Positions 7,676-15,122 of a DNA stretch of 31,748 nt are shown in pieces. Where the stretch lies: the NCBI GenBank assembly GCA_023430325.1, contig JAEZAU010000117.1, positions 1-31,748 of the forward strand, given 5' to 3'. A program made the translations under genes and the position numbers. Each line of letters begins with the position of its first letter. Position 1 is the first letter of the stretch. The stretch is from Bacteroidota bacterium. Lineage in GTDB: Bacteria > Bacteroidota > Bacteroidia > Flavobacteriales_F > PHOS-HE28. The notes under the pieces are model-generated. The model did not search any database, was not told the DNA's origin, and saw only the letters and a program-made list of their open reading frames with translations.

Positions 7676-7808
7676 GGTCCTGTAGGGACCGCATGTTGGT
7701 AGCCTTCGTGCGATCGGAGTTGCTTCCGTGCCATAGGTACGGAACCTGTATGGTCGCGTACCTACGGCACGCAAGATCTGTCTACCCATATTACGTCCCG
7801 ATGGGACG
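7676..7808. repeat. REP-like cluster of inverted repeats
   Basis: Three inverted repeats lie within 133 nt: GGTCC-TGTAG-GGACC (7676-7690), a 15-bp arm pair with one mismatch at 7727-7741 and 7757-7771 (arm core TAGGTACG / CGTACCTA), and CGTCCC-GAT-GGGACG (7794-7808). Such clusters, including a GTAGGTACG arm and a GTCCC/GGGAC hairpin, resemble REP/BIME elements mobilised by RAYT (TnpA-REP) transposases in Bacteroidota. No transposase gene is in the window. Confidence 0.55.
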
Positions 7809-7858
7809 ATGTCGCAGCCACACTCTTCAGATCTCCACTCCGTTATTATCGGTATCGG

Positions 7859-7866
7859 TACTTTTG
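7859..7866 (+). promoter_or_regulatory. candidate -7 promoter box (TACTTTTG) directly before the MORN-repeat gene
   Basis: An exact TAnnTTTG match separated by only 6 nt from ATG 7873. With the usual -7 geometry, transcription would start at or next to the start codon, implying a leaderless or near-leaderless mRNA. Confidence 0.55.
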
Positions 7867-7872
7867 CCGCCC

Positions 7873-8889
7873 ATGTTCGGCCGCTTCGCCATAAGCTGTT
7901 GTCTTCTGCTCATCGCCTGTCTGGTCTCGGGCCAGCCTCCCGGTGGCCTTAACAGCACTGATGGGCAGGGTAGAAAACAAGGTCAATGGGCAAAGACATG
8001 GCCCAGCGGAAAACTTCGGTACGAAGGCCAGTTCAAGGATGACCGGCCTGTCGGCGAATTCAAGCATTACGATGAGGACGGCATTCTGAGCACACTTCAA
8101 CAGTATTCAGAGGATCGCCGCACAAGCCGCGCAAAGCATTTTCATGCCGATGGATCGCTGATGGCAGAAGGGATCTATTCGGGCCAGGCGAAGGACAGCC
8201 TGTGGCGCTATTTCGATCCTGAGGGAAAGCTTCGCAAAGTAGAACCTTTTGTGGATGGTAAGCTGCATGGCGAAGTGATCACCTATTATCCTGATGGACA
8301 GGTCACCGAAAAGGAGAATTGGTCAAAAGGAGTGCTTCATGGCCCGAGCAGGACCTGGTTCGCTAACGGGAACCTTCGATCGGAAATGGAATATGTGAAC
8401 GGCAAAGTGGAAGGGAAGATGATCACCTACCATCCCAACGGAAAGAAGGAATACGAAGGCAGCGTGAAGAACGGTGAGCGGAACGGCGGCTGGTTCCATT
8501 TCAACCCCGATGGATCAATGCACATGAAGATGCTGTACAGGGATGGGGAATTGAAGGAGGAAGTGCGCGAGAATGGAACGTTCACCGATCATTTCGGCGA
8601 TGAGCGTCCCAAAGCGGAACAAACCTATAAGAACGGCAAGTTGAACGGTCCTTTTGTGGATTATCATGACAATGGCCAATGGGTCATCAAGCCGGTACCG
8701 CCCGATCAACAGAACGGCACTTCTCCGGATGTTCAACGGGAACTCGTGGGCCAGACGAAAAAGCGCGAGGGAACATACAGGAATGGCCTGCTTGAAGGTG
8801 ACGTGAAGGAATATGACGAGCGCGGCAAGCTTGTTAAGGTCACCAAATACCAGGGCGGTGAGCCGGTTGGTGAAGAAGTGAAGCGGTAA
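7873..8889 (+). CDS. secreted MORN-repeat (YwqK-like) protein
   Basis: The 338-residue protein starts at ATG 7873 with a signal peptide (CCLLLIACLVSGQ); a frame open upstream to 7693 would run through repeat DNA and the promoter box. The mature part is a series of about nine MORN_2-type repeats of the form YYxDGxxxxExxxxxGxxxGxxxxW, for example YPDGQVTEKENWSKGVLHGP and HPNGKKEYEGSVKNGERNGG. In Bacteroidota these are often named toxin-antitoxin system YwqK family antitoxins, but that label rests on family naming and no toxin gene is adjacent. The role is unknown; a cell-surface or periplasmic interaction scaffold is plausible. Confidence 0.85.
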   Translation: MFGRFAISCCLLLIACLVSGQPPGGLNSTDGQGRKQGQWAKTWPSGKLRYEGQFKDDRPVGEFKHYDEDGILSTLQQYSEDRRTSRAKHFHADGSLMAEGIYSGQAKDSLWRYFDPEGKLRKVEPFVDGKLHGEVITYYPDGQVTEKENWSKGVLHGPSRTWFANGNLRSEMEYVNGKVEGKMITYHPNGKKEYEGSVKNGERNGGWFHFNPDGSMHMKMLYRDGELKEEVRENGTFTDHFGDERPKAEQTYKNGKLNGPFVDYHDNGQWVIKPVPPDQQNGTSPDVQRELVGQTKKREGTYRNGLLEGDVKEYDERGKLVKVTKYQGGEPVGEEVKR

Positions 8890-8901
8890 CTTTACTGTTC
8901 T

Positions 8902-8921
8902 TCAGCAGGAAAGCCTGCTGA
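8902..8921 (+). promoter_or_regulatory. hairpin in the mnmA leader
   Basis: A perfect 8-bp inverted repeat, TCAGCAGG-AAAG-CCTGCTGA, lies between the MORN gene stop (8889) and the mnmA start (8932). No T-run follows, so it is a poor intrinsic terminator; it could be a weak terminator or a leader structure affecting mnmA translation. Confidence 0.4.
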
Positions 8922-8931
8922 TGCTGGATCG

Positions 8932-10038
8932 ATGAGCAAGCACGGAAGGATCTTGGTGGCCATGAGCGGCGGAGTTGACAGCTCTGTTACCGCCCTCATG
9001 CTCCATGAACAAGGGTATGAAGTGATCGGTGTCACCATGAAGACCTGGGATTATGCCGAGGCAAGCGGTGGTAAACGGATCACCGGCTGCTGCGATCTGG
9101 ACAGTATCAATGACGCTCGGAACATGGCGGTGAGCCGAGGCTTCCACCACATGATCATCGATATCCGTGAGGAGTTCGGTGATGCGATCATCAACAACTT
9201 CACCAGTGAATATCTCGCGGGGCGCACACCGAACCCGTGCGTGCTCTGCAATACGTTCATCAAGTGGGAAGCCTTGTTGAAGCGGGCCGACATGATGGAT
9301 TGCGAATTGATCGCGACAGGCCATTATGCGCAGGTGCGTCACCATGAGAATGGCCGTTGGGTGGTGAGCCGCGGTGCCGATCCCGGCAAGGACCAGAGCT
9401 ATGTTTTGTGGGGGCTTGAACAGAAGAACCTTGCGCGGACGCGCTTCCCCATCGGACGTTTCCGCAAGAGTGAGATCCGGCAGATGGCGTTGGACAGCGG
9501 CTTCCCTGAACTGGCCAGCAAGAGCGAGAGTTATGAGATCTGCTTCATTCCGGACAACGATTATCGCGGTTTCCTGAAGCGTCGTGAGCCTGAAGCAACG
9601 GCGCGGTTGGCAGAGGGGCGCTTCGTGGGTGTGGGTGGCGAAGATCTCGGTGGCCATGATGGTTATCCGTTCTTCACGATCGGCCAGCGGAAAGGATTGG
9701 GGATCGCCACCGGTGAACCGATGTATGTGACCGACATTCAGCCGGAGACCAACACCGTGGTGCTCGGCAGAAAGAACGACCTGGATCGTACCGAAATGTG
9801 GGTTCGGCGGCCGAACTTCCAGAAAGTTGCTGCGTTAGAAGGTGACGTTGAGGCGATAACGAAGATCAGGTACAAGGATAAAGGCACCGCGAGCCACATC
9901 TCCATGGATAGCGATCGTGTTAAAGTTGAATTTCTTGCCCCCGTGGCAGGCATCGCACCCGGGCAGAGCGCCGTCTTCTATGATGGTGATGATGTGATCG
10001 GAGGTGGATTCATCGATCGCCCAAAGTCAAAGCCATGA
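8932..10038 (+). CDS. mnmA: tRNA-specific 2-thiouridylase MnmA
   Basis: MnmA activates U34 of tRNA(Lys/Glu/Gln) with ATP and inserts sulfur to give s2U in the cytosol. The 368-residue protein has the PP-loop SGGVDSS (12-18), the catalytic NPCVLCN motif (101-107, Cys106 matching E. coli Cys102), ATGHYAQ (128-134), GKDQSYVLW (152-160) and the second catalytic cysteine in YEICFIP (Cys204, matching Cys199). The C-terminal barrel, with FTIGQRKGLGI, is complete and the length is normal. Its stop overlaps the next start by ATGA (10035-10038), making it the first gene of a coupled five-gene chain. Confidence 0.96.
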   Translation: MSKHGRILVAMSGGVDSSVTALMLHEQGYEVIGVTMKTWDYAEASGGKRITGCCDLDSINDARNMAVSRGFHHMIIDIREEFGDAIINNFTSEYLAGRTPNPCVLCNTFIKWEALLKRADMMDCELIATGHYAQVRHHENGRWVVSRGADPGKDQSYVLWGLEQKNLARTRFPIGRFRKSEIRQMALDSGFPELASKSESYEICFIPDNDYRGFLKRREPEATARLAEGRFVGVGGEDLGGHDGYPFFTIGQRKGLGIATGEPMYVTDIQPETNTVVLGRKNDLDRTEMWVRRPNFQKVAALEGDVEAITKIRYKDKGTASHISMDSDRVKVEFLAPVAGIAPGQSAVFYDGDDVIGGGFIDRPKSKP

Positions 10039-10715
10039 AAACGCTTGCGCCGGCCCTTCTCACTGTATCGTTGATAGCTGCACTTTCGTCCTGCAAGAAG
10101 GAGGATCCGCCGGTGGCTGCTGACTTCGGGTACGAGTATTTTCCTGATAAAGTGGGGACCTGGGTTGAGTACCAGGTGGATTCCATGTGGCGGGATGACA
10201 ATTTCGATGTTCTGGACAGTGTGAGCTACAGGCTGAAGCAGGTGGTGGCGGCGCATTACACCGACCCGGGAGGAAGACCTTCCATGCGGATCGAAAGGTT
10301 CAAGCTGGTGGAAGACGAATGGGTGATCCACGATGTTTGGAGCGCTACACGTTCCACAACAGCACTTGAAGTGACCGAAGAGAACAAACGCCGTTTGAAG
10401 TTGTCCTTCCCGATACGTGAAGGGCGGACTTGGAATTCCAACGTCTATAATACAGATCCGGAACTTGAAGTGGCCGCTCGAGAGGTCGGTTCCAGCTACC
10501 AACTTGGCGACCTTGCGTTCCCGAATACAGTTGCCGTTAGATCCACAGTGCCTGCGAATCCGCTGGTAACCCGCGACCGGTATGAGCGCTACGCGAAAGA
10601 TGTTGGACTGGTCGAGGTCGAAAATTTGGACGATAGCGTACCAAACTTCAACCCGAATGCCCCCGTGATATCGGTGCGCTACAAGATGACCGCCGTCGCC
10701 TACGGATCGCAATGA
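10035..10715 (+). CDS. predicted lipoprotein of unknown function
   Basis: The 226-residue product has a signal with lipobox LSSC (Cys20) followed by charged KKED, so it should be a lipid-anchored envelope protein. The rest looks like a compact beta-rich domain with FPDKVGTWVEYQVDSMW near the start and repeated Arg/Thr/Val strands; similar short openings (YFP...G.W.EY.VDS) occur in uncharacterised Bacteroidota lipoproteins. No catalytic motif is seen. It is overlapped by 4 nt at both ends, by mnmA and by the subtilase gene, so it is probably made in proportion to them. Confidence 0.8.
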   Translation: MKTLAPALLTVSLIAALSSCKKEDPPVAADFGYEYFPDKVGTWVEYQVDSMWRDDNFDVLDSVSYRLKQVVAAHYTDPGGRPSMRIERFKLVEDEWVIHDVWSATRSTTALEVTEENKRRLKLSFPIREGRTWNSNVYNTDPELEVAAREVGSSYQLGDLAFPNTVAVRSTVPANPLVTRDRYERYAKDVGLVEVENLDDSVPNFNPNAPVISVRYKMTAVAYGSQ

Positions 10716-12328
10716 GGCTTTGGATCCTTCTGGTATCTGTCACGGCCGCCTTCATCTCAACGGCGCAGACATCGCCTGATACCTATTGGATCCAGTTCAC
10801 CGATAAGACGAACACGCCGTTCTCCATCGATCAACCTCACGAATTTCTTTCGCCGCGTGCGATCGCAAGACGAACCGCGCAGAACATCCCGATCGATGCG
10901 CTTGATCTTCCCGTAGATCCGGCATACATCAACACGGTGCTGGCCCAGGGCGATGTTCAATTGCATAACAGGAGCAAATGGCTCAACGCGATCACCATTC
11001 GCACACAGGACCAGCAGGCGCTGCAACAGATCGCAGATCTTCCTTTCGTACAGCAAATGCGTAGTTCCCGTGGTCATGCTGTACGATCGATCGAGAAGTT
11101 GGTTGAGAATGCTCCACGCGATCTCGATTACGGTCCATCGATCCTTCAGGTCGGCATGATGAACGGCGATCTGTTGCACGAGTTATCGCAAGGTGAGAAC
11201 ATGTTGATCGGTATCCTGGATTCCGGTTTTGAGAACGCGAACACCAGTGTTGCCTTCACCGATCTGTACGGCCGCGGCGGCGTGCTCTTCACCGCGGATC
11301 TTGTTGCGCATGATGGGGATGTATACAACGACAACAACCACGGGCGATCGGTGCTTTCTTGCATGGCCGCCATGCTTCCGGGTGCTTTGATCGGAACTGC
11401 GCCAGCGGCCGATTACGTCCTGGTGCGCACCGAGGATACCGGCAGTGAATTCATCGTGGAAGAGGACAATTGGATAGCAGGGGCGGAACTTTGCGATAGC
11501 ATCGGCTGTGACGTGATCAACTCATCGCTTGGCTATATCCTTTTCGATGATCCCGATCAGGACCATACCTATTGGGATATGGACGGCAATACAACGCGCG
11601 TGAGCATCGCCGCAGGTATCGCTTCGGCGAAAGGAATGATAACTGTTGTCAGTGCAGGGAATCAGGGGAACAACGATTGGTTCTTCATCGGAGCGCCTGC
11701 GGATGCATACGACATTCTCGCGGTAGGCGGTGTGGGCGGTGATGAAGTTCCGGCACCATTCAGCTCCTTCGGTCCGAGTGCCGATGGACGTGTGAAACCC
11801 GACGTTTCGGCCATGGGCATGGGCACGTTGGCGGCGGACTGGGACGGAACTGTTGTGCCGGTGAACGGAACATCGTTCGCATCACCATTGGTCGCTGGTC
11901 TGGCCGCCTGTCTCTGGAAACTGCATCCGTGGGCAACAGCTTCACAGGTTATGCATGCGATCCGCGAGAGTTCTTCGCATTATGATGATCCCCAACCTCA
12001 ACTGGGTTACGGTATTCCGGACTTCATGTTGGCGCATCAACTGTTGCAGATGATGGTCGGTGTGGAAGGATCATCGATCGCTTCGGACCTACAGCTTTAT
12101 CCCAATCCCTTCTCGGATCGGATCTTTGTAAGGAACAATGCAACGTCCATATGCGAGGTGGTGATCAAGGATATGCTTGGGCGGACCGTTCATCGCACCG
12201 CTCATCAACCATCGGCCAATGGTAATTGGATCGAAGGACTTTCCACCTTGCCGGCTGGCACATATGTGCTGGTCATATGGCAGGAGGGAAGTGAACTGAG
12301 GACAAGGTTGACAAAGGCCGATCGATGA
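10712..12328 (+). CDS. S8 family serine peptidase with T9SS type A sorting domain
   Basis: The 538-residue precursor has a signal peptide (about residues 1-19), a propeptide-like segment with FLSPRAIARR, and a subtilisin domain. Its catalytic triad is Asp170 (IGILDSG), His210 (NNHGRSV) and Ser388 (NGTSFASP), with the oxyanion Asn317 in SAGNQG. From about residue 455, LQLYPNPFSDRIFV and the closing LPAGTYVLVIW are the hallmark of the type A T9SS C-terminal domain, so the enzyme is exported by the type IX system and cleaved at the cell surface. The last few residues (ELRTRLTKADR) fit the basic end of such domains. It overlaps its neighbours by ATGA at both ends. Confidence 0.95.
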   Translation: MRLWILLVSVTAAFISTAQTSPDTYWIQFTDKTNTPFSIDQPHEFLSPRAIARRTAQNIPIDALDLPVDPAYINTVLAQGDVQLHNRSKWLNAITIRTQDQQALQQIADLPFVQQMRSSRGHAVRSIEKLVENAPRDLDYGPSILQVGMMNGDLLHELSQGENMLIGILDSGFENANTSVAFTDLYGRGGVLFTADLVAHDGDVYNDNNHGRSVLSCMAAMLPGALIGTAPAADYVLVRTEDTGSEFIVEEDNWIAGAELCDSIGCDVINSSLGYILFDDPDQDHTYWDMDGNTTRVSIAAGIASAKGMITVVSAGNQGNNDWFFIGAPADAYDILAVGGVGGDEVPAPFSSFGPSADGRVKPDVSAMGMGTLAADWDGTVVPVNGTSFASPLVAGLAACLWKLHPWATASQVMHAIRESSSHYDDPQPQLGYGIPDFMLAHQLLQMMVGVEGSSIASDLQLYPNPFSDRIFVRNNATSICEVVIKDMLGRTVHRTAHQPSANGNWIEGLSTLPAGTYVLVIWQEGSELRTRLTKADR

Positions 12329-12999
12329 GACCAGCGGATCATGAAAAGATCGAGGTCATCCCTGTCAAACTTCTGCTGGCCGCATATCGCATGGGAATGT
12401 TCCCAATGGCCCATGAAGATGGAGAACTCTATTGGCACGATCCCGATCCGCGGGCGGTTTTTCCACTAAAGGACCTGCGTCCCGATCGACGCACGGAACA
12501 GCATCTTCGCTCACAGGCGATCCGGATCACGGTGAACGAGGCTTTCAGTGAAGTTGTGCGTGCCTGTGCGGATCGTGAAGAGACATGGATCGATGATAGG
12601 ATCATTCGGTCGTACACGCAGCTGCATGAAGCTGGCTTCGCACACAGTGTTGAAGTGTGGAAGAACGATGAACTTGTCGGTGGGATCTATGGTGTAGCGA
12701 TCGGTGGCGCGTTCTTCGGAGAAAGCATGTTCGGGCGGAACAACATGGGAAAGGTGGCGTTCTTCGCACTGGCCGAAATGCTCCTGCACAAAGGATACGT
12801 TCTGTTCGATACACAATACTTGAATCCTTTCACGGAAAAATTAGGAGCGATGGAGATATCGCGCAGCGAATATCAACGAACACTTCAGCAGGCGTTGTTG
12901 TTACCTGTGAAGTTCAATGCTCCAGATCTTCAGTCTGCTCATGCTCCTGTTCCAGTCTCCGCCGATCGATCGATCGGCGGAACTGGAGATCCATATTGA
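12325..12999 (+). CDS. aat: leucyl/phenylalanyl-tRNA--protein transferase
   Basis: Aat attaches Leu or Phe from aminoacyl-tRNA to proteins with N-terminal Arg or Lys, marking them for ClpS/ClpAP degradation. The 224-residue product shows the family signature from LLLAAYRMGMFPM and WHDPDPRAVFPL to the core VGGIYGVAIGGAFFGESMFGR and LFDTQYLNPFTEKLGA. The last ~25 residues (after LPVKF) are not recognisably conserved, and their coding DNA is shared in another frame with the next gene (83-nt overlap). The start overlaps the subtilase stop by ATGA. Confidence 0.94.
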   Translation: MRPADHEKIEVIPVKLLLAAYRMGMFPMAHEDGELYWHDPDPRAVFPLKDLRPDRRTEQHLRSQAIRITVNEAFSEVVRACADREETWIDDRIIRSYTQLHEAGFAHSVEVWKNDELVGGIYGVAIGGAFFGESMFGRNNMGKVAFFALAEMLLHKGYVLFDTQYLNPFTEKLGAMEISRSEYQRTLQQALLLPVKFNAPDLQSAHAPVPVSADRSIGGTGDPY

Positions 13000-13339
13000 A
13001 CTTTCAAGACCGAACGCCGGCGGAATGATGCGGATCGCTCTATGTCCCGGGCGGGAGGCGTATGATGAACTCAAAGGCTGTCGTTCGCAAAGCACTAGCG
13101 CTGAAACTTCACTGGTACGAGCGGTCTTCACCGATCTGCAACCCGGAGAGTTCGCCATAAAGGCATTGCATGATGTGAACGGGAACGGAGACATGGATCT
13201 CAACCTGATCGGTCTGCCGAAGGAGCCTTACGGATTCAGCAATGATGTGATGGGAGCATTCGGTCCACCGGATTTCGATGAGGCGAAGATCGTCCTGAAG
13301 CCTGGGAAGAACGCGGTGCGTCTTAGAATGCGGAACTGA
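12917..13339 (+). CDS. DUF2141 domain-containing secreted protein
   Basis: The 140-residue protein starts at ATG 12917 inside aat; this start is needed for the signal sequence IFSLLMLLF. The mature part matches the DUF2141 pattern: Arg-Ile-Ala-Leu strand, LQPGEFAIKALHDVNGNGDMD (acidic, calcium-loop-like), PKEPYGFSNDVMG and FGPPDFDEAKI, ending with a short strand. Function in this family is unknown; members are small, periplasmic or surface beta-sandwiches. The gene ends exactly against the convergent HAD gene: the two stop codons abut as TGATCA (13337-13342). Confidence 0.85.
   Translation: MLQIFSLLMLLFQSPPIDRSAELEIHIELSRPNAGGMMRIALCPGREAYDELKGCRSQSTSAETSLVRAVFTDLQPGEFAIKALHDVNGNGDMDLNLIGLPKEPYGFSNDVMGAFGPPDFDEAKIVLKPGKNAVRLRMRN
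12958..12981. repeat. 24-bp perfect palindrome inside the aat/DUF2141 overlap
   Basis: Bases 12958-12981 are identical to their reverse complement and centre on three nested GATC units (GATCGATCGATC). The site is coding in two frames at once: ADRSIGG in aat and PPIDRSAE in the DUF2141 gene. It is the longest perfect palindrome I noticed in the window. Confidence 0.6.
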
Positions 13340-14023
13340 TCATCGTTGGTTGCGGGAGATCGATCGTTCCACCTTCGATCGGTCGGCGAGATATTCCTGG
13401 TACAGATCACTGTACCTCACACGATGTTCGATCATATCACCCGCGTTGCCTGCAAGGCCAACGAGCAATTCGCAGGCTTCGCGCAAACCGTTCTCGCCGC
13501 CACTGAAACGGGTGAGGATGTCGGCATCGCCTTTCGCGACAACGTGGTCCTCGAACAAGGGACCGTTCGGTCTGCGGATCATGATCCGAAGGCCGCACCT
13601 GCGCGCGATCGGCAGATCGAGGATGTCATCGTAGAAGAACGCGACCTGTCTTCCTTCAAGCCCGTGATGCCGCAGGAATTCTTCGAAAGCCGCTGGCTTG
13701 TTGGTGAATCCCATGAAGAGGTGATCGAACTTCTCGCGTTCGGTGAACCGTTCTGCCTGGCTGTTCTGCTGACCGGTGATCACCCCGCATGGGATCCGCT
13801 TTTTATCCCGCTGCCAAAGCGTGAATCGCAATAGGTTCACGCCCATGCTGCCCACTTCGCTGAAAGGGCTTCCGCCACTGGCATCGCGCCAGCCATCATT
13901 GAAGACTCCATCCCAGTCGAAAAGCAGTGCGCGAATTCCAGCCAATTCACGATGCAGCACATCGGGTGGCTTCAGGAACCTTGTCCCAAGTTCAACAAAA
14001 CTTTTCAGGTGCGCCAACTCCAT
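13340..14023 (-). CDS. KdsC-like HAD phosphatase (probable 3-deoxy-sugar-phosphate phosphatase)
   Basis: The 227-residue protein is a HAD enzyme with motif I FDWDGVFNDG (nucleophile Asp36, acid/base Asp38), motif II VITG (81-84), Lys109 and motif IV YDDILDLP (131-138). The arrangement, GDxxDLP-type motif IV and lack of a large cap place it close to KdsC, which removes phosphate from Kdo-8-phosphate. It differs by an N-terminal extension of about 30 residues, a longer C-terminus, Trp in the DxD loop and Gln instead of Arg after VITG. It begins 8 nt after the transaldolase-CBS gene, in one operon with kdsA. Confidence 0.8.
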   Translation of the reverse strand: MELAHLKSFVELGTRFLKPPDVLHRELAGIRALLFDWDGVFNDGWRDASGGSPFSEVGSMGVNLLRFTLWQRDKKRIPCGVITGQQNSQAERFTEREKFDHLFMGFTNKPAAFEEFLRHHGLEGRQVAFFYDDILDLPIARRCGLRIMIRRPNGPLFEDHVVAKGDADILTRFSGGENGLREACELLVGLAGNAGDMIEHRVRYSDLYQEYLADRSKVERSISRNQR

Positions 14024-14031
14024 TCGATCGA

Positions 14032-15054
14032 CTAACCGGCCGTGGCTTTCAACAGGTCCTGGATGTCCAGCATGCCGAGCTGCCGGCCATTTTCACTCAC
14101 GCTCAGCGTATCCACTTTCCGATCCTTGAAGATCTTGTGGGCCTCCTCCAGTAACGCCTCCGGCGAAACAATGATCGGATCGGTATACTGCAGGTCCTTC
14201 AAGCGTTTGGTAAGGAATGCGTCACCTTCCTTCTCCAGGCCCCGGCGCAGGCTTCCATCGGTGAACATGCCTTTATTGATACCGCTGGCATCAACCACCA
14301 TCACGGCGCCGAAACCGAATTTGGTCATGATCACCAAGGCATCGCTCACCGCCACATCCTCCTTCACCACGGGATTATCGTGGCTGAGGATGTCCTTCAC
14401 TTTCTTGGTGATCAATCGCGTGTGTTCGAAGAACTGCTGCGTGCCCAGGGTGGTCATGTGATTGTCGGTAAGCCCTTTCATCAGCTTCCAGGGTACGGTG
14501 ATCGTGTGAACACCGAGATTGATAGCATTGCGCACGTGTTCCACATTACGCACGCTACTGAACATCACTTTCGTGTTGTAGCCATAATAGTTCACCGCTT
14601 CTACGCACTGCTGCACGAGGCTAAGTGCATCGTGGCCCTGATCCTGCAAACGTCCCACAAGTGGGCATACATATGTAGCTCCTGCATGCATGGCCATATA
14701 CGCTTGTTGAAGCGTATAGACCAGGTGAACGTTAACCATGATGCCATCGTTCCGCAGCATTTTGCAGGCCTTCACACCTTCAAGGCTTACAGGGATCTTG
14801 AAGACCGTTGAATCTTTTTTGAGCCCCATCTTCAACTGCCTGTGCGCCTCGCTCACGATCTCGTCCGCGGTCTCTCCAAGCGCTTCCACTTGGAGCACCG
14901 GCACCATCCTGGCCAGTTTAAGGATCATGCTGTCCAGATCGGTGACACCACCGCGGTGCATGAACGTGGGGGTGGTGGTAAGGCCGTTGAGGAAGCCGAG
15001 CTTGAAGGCTTCTTCTATCTCAACAATGTCAGCGCTATCGAGGTAGAGTTCCAT
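14032..15054 (-). CDS. transaldolase/Fsa-like domain fused to KdsD-type CBS pair
   Basis: Residues 1-215 of this 340-residue protein align with E. coli FSA from MELYLDSAD onward: Asp6, Gln55 and the Schiff-base lysine Lys86 (VFKIPVS) are kept, but the Asn of TTNPS is Thr28 (TTTPT), the pocket Thr of FSA is His110, and Ala129/Tyr131 of FSA are Cys130/Leu132. Residues from about 219 (VKDILSHDNPVV) to the end form a CBS pair whose GMFTDGSLRR and LGMLDIQDLLKA are near-identical to the C-terminus of KdsD/KpsF (arabinose-5-phosphate isomerase). The KdsD SIS domain is absent. Set between kdsA and a kdsC-like gene, it may supply or sense the sugar phosphate for KdsA. ATG 15054 is chosen to match FSA; 15069 is an alternative. 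Confidence 0.88.
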   Translation of the reverse strand: MELYLDSADIVEIEEAFKLGFLNGLTTTPTFMHRGGVTDLDSMILKLARMVPVLQVEALGETADEIVSEAHRQLKMGLKKDSTVFKIPVSLEGVKACKMLRNDGIMVNVHLVYTLQQAYMAMHAGATYVCPLVGRLQDQGHDALSLVQQCVEAVNYYGYNTKVMFSSVRNVEHVRNAINLGVHTITVPWKLMKGLTDNHMTTLGTQQFFEHTRLITKKVKDILSHDNPVVKEDVAVSDALVIMTKFGFGAVMVVDASGINKGMFTDGSLRRGLEKEGDAFLTKRLKDLQYTDPIIVSPEALLEEAHKIFKDRKVDTLSVSENGRQLGMLDIQDLLKATAG

Positions 15055-15086
15055 GTGCGTTTGGTCCATCGATCGGGACCGGGTCG

Positions 15087-15094
15087 CAAAGATG
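15087..15094 (-). promoter_or_regulatory. weak candidate promoter box (CATCTTTG) before the transaldolase-CBS gene
   Basis: A 7-of-8 match to TAnnTTTG on the minus strand in the 68-nt gap after kdsA. It could give the two downstream genes a secondary promoter. The mismatch at the first base keeps this tentative. Confidence 0.3.
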
Positions 15095-15122
15095 GTTCAA
15101 ACATCCAAAAAAGGATACACCT

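Larger units (their letters stand above)
7326..7858 (+). other. non-coding intergenic region with repeat-like elements
   Basis: About 530 nt between the divergent fsa and MORN-repeat genes. Short open frames on both strands have no recognisable domains and read through inverted repeats, so I treat the region as non-coding. It contains GGGC-TTC-GCCC near 7403, the pyrimidine-rich CCCTCTCC/GGAGAGGG palindrome (7528-7546), and a group of three inverted repeats at 7676-7808. It looks like a landing site for dispersed small repeats. Confidence 0.55.

Noticed and set aside
7392..7734. Two minus-strand open frames in the fsa-MORN gap
   Set aside because: They read through the C-rich palindrome and REP-like arms, have low-complexity Arg/Pro-rich products and no start signals.
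7693..7872. 60-residue N-terminal extension of the MORN-repeat protein
   Set aside because: It crosses the REP-like cluster and the -7 box; the signal peptide begins at 7873.
7873..8889. Toxin-antitoxin system based on the YwqK antitoxin label
   Set aside because: MORN_2 repeats explain the sequence, a signal peptide argues for export, and no toxin gene is next to it.
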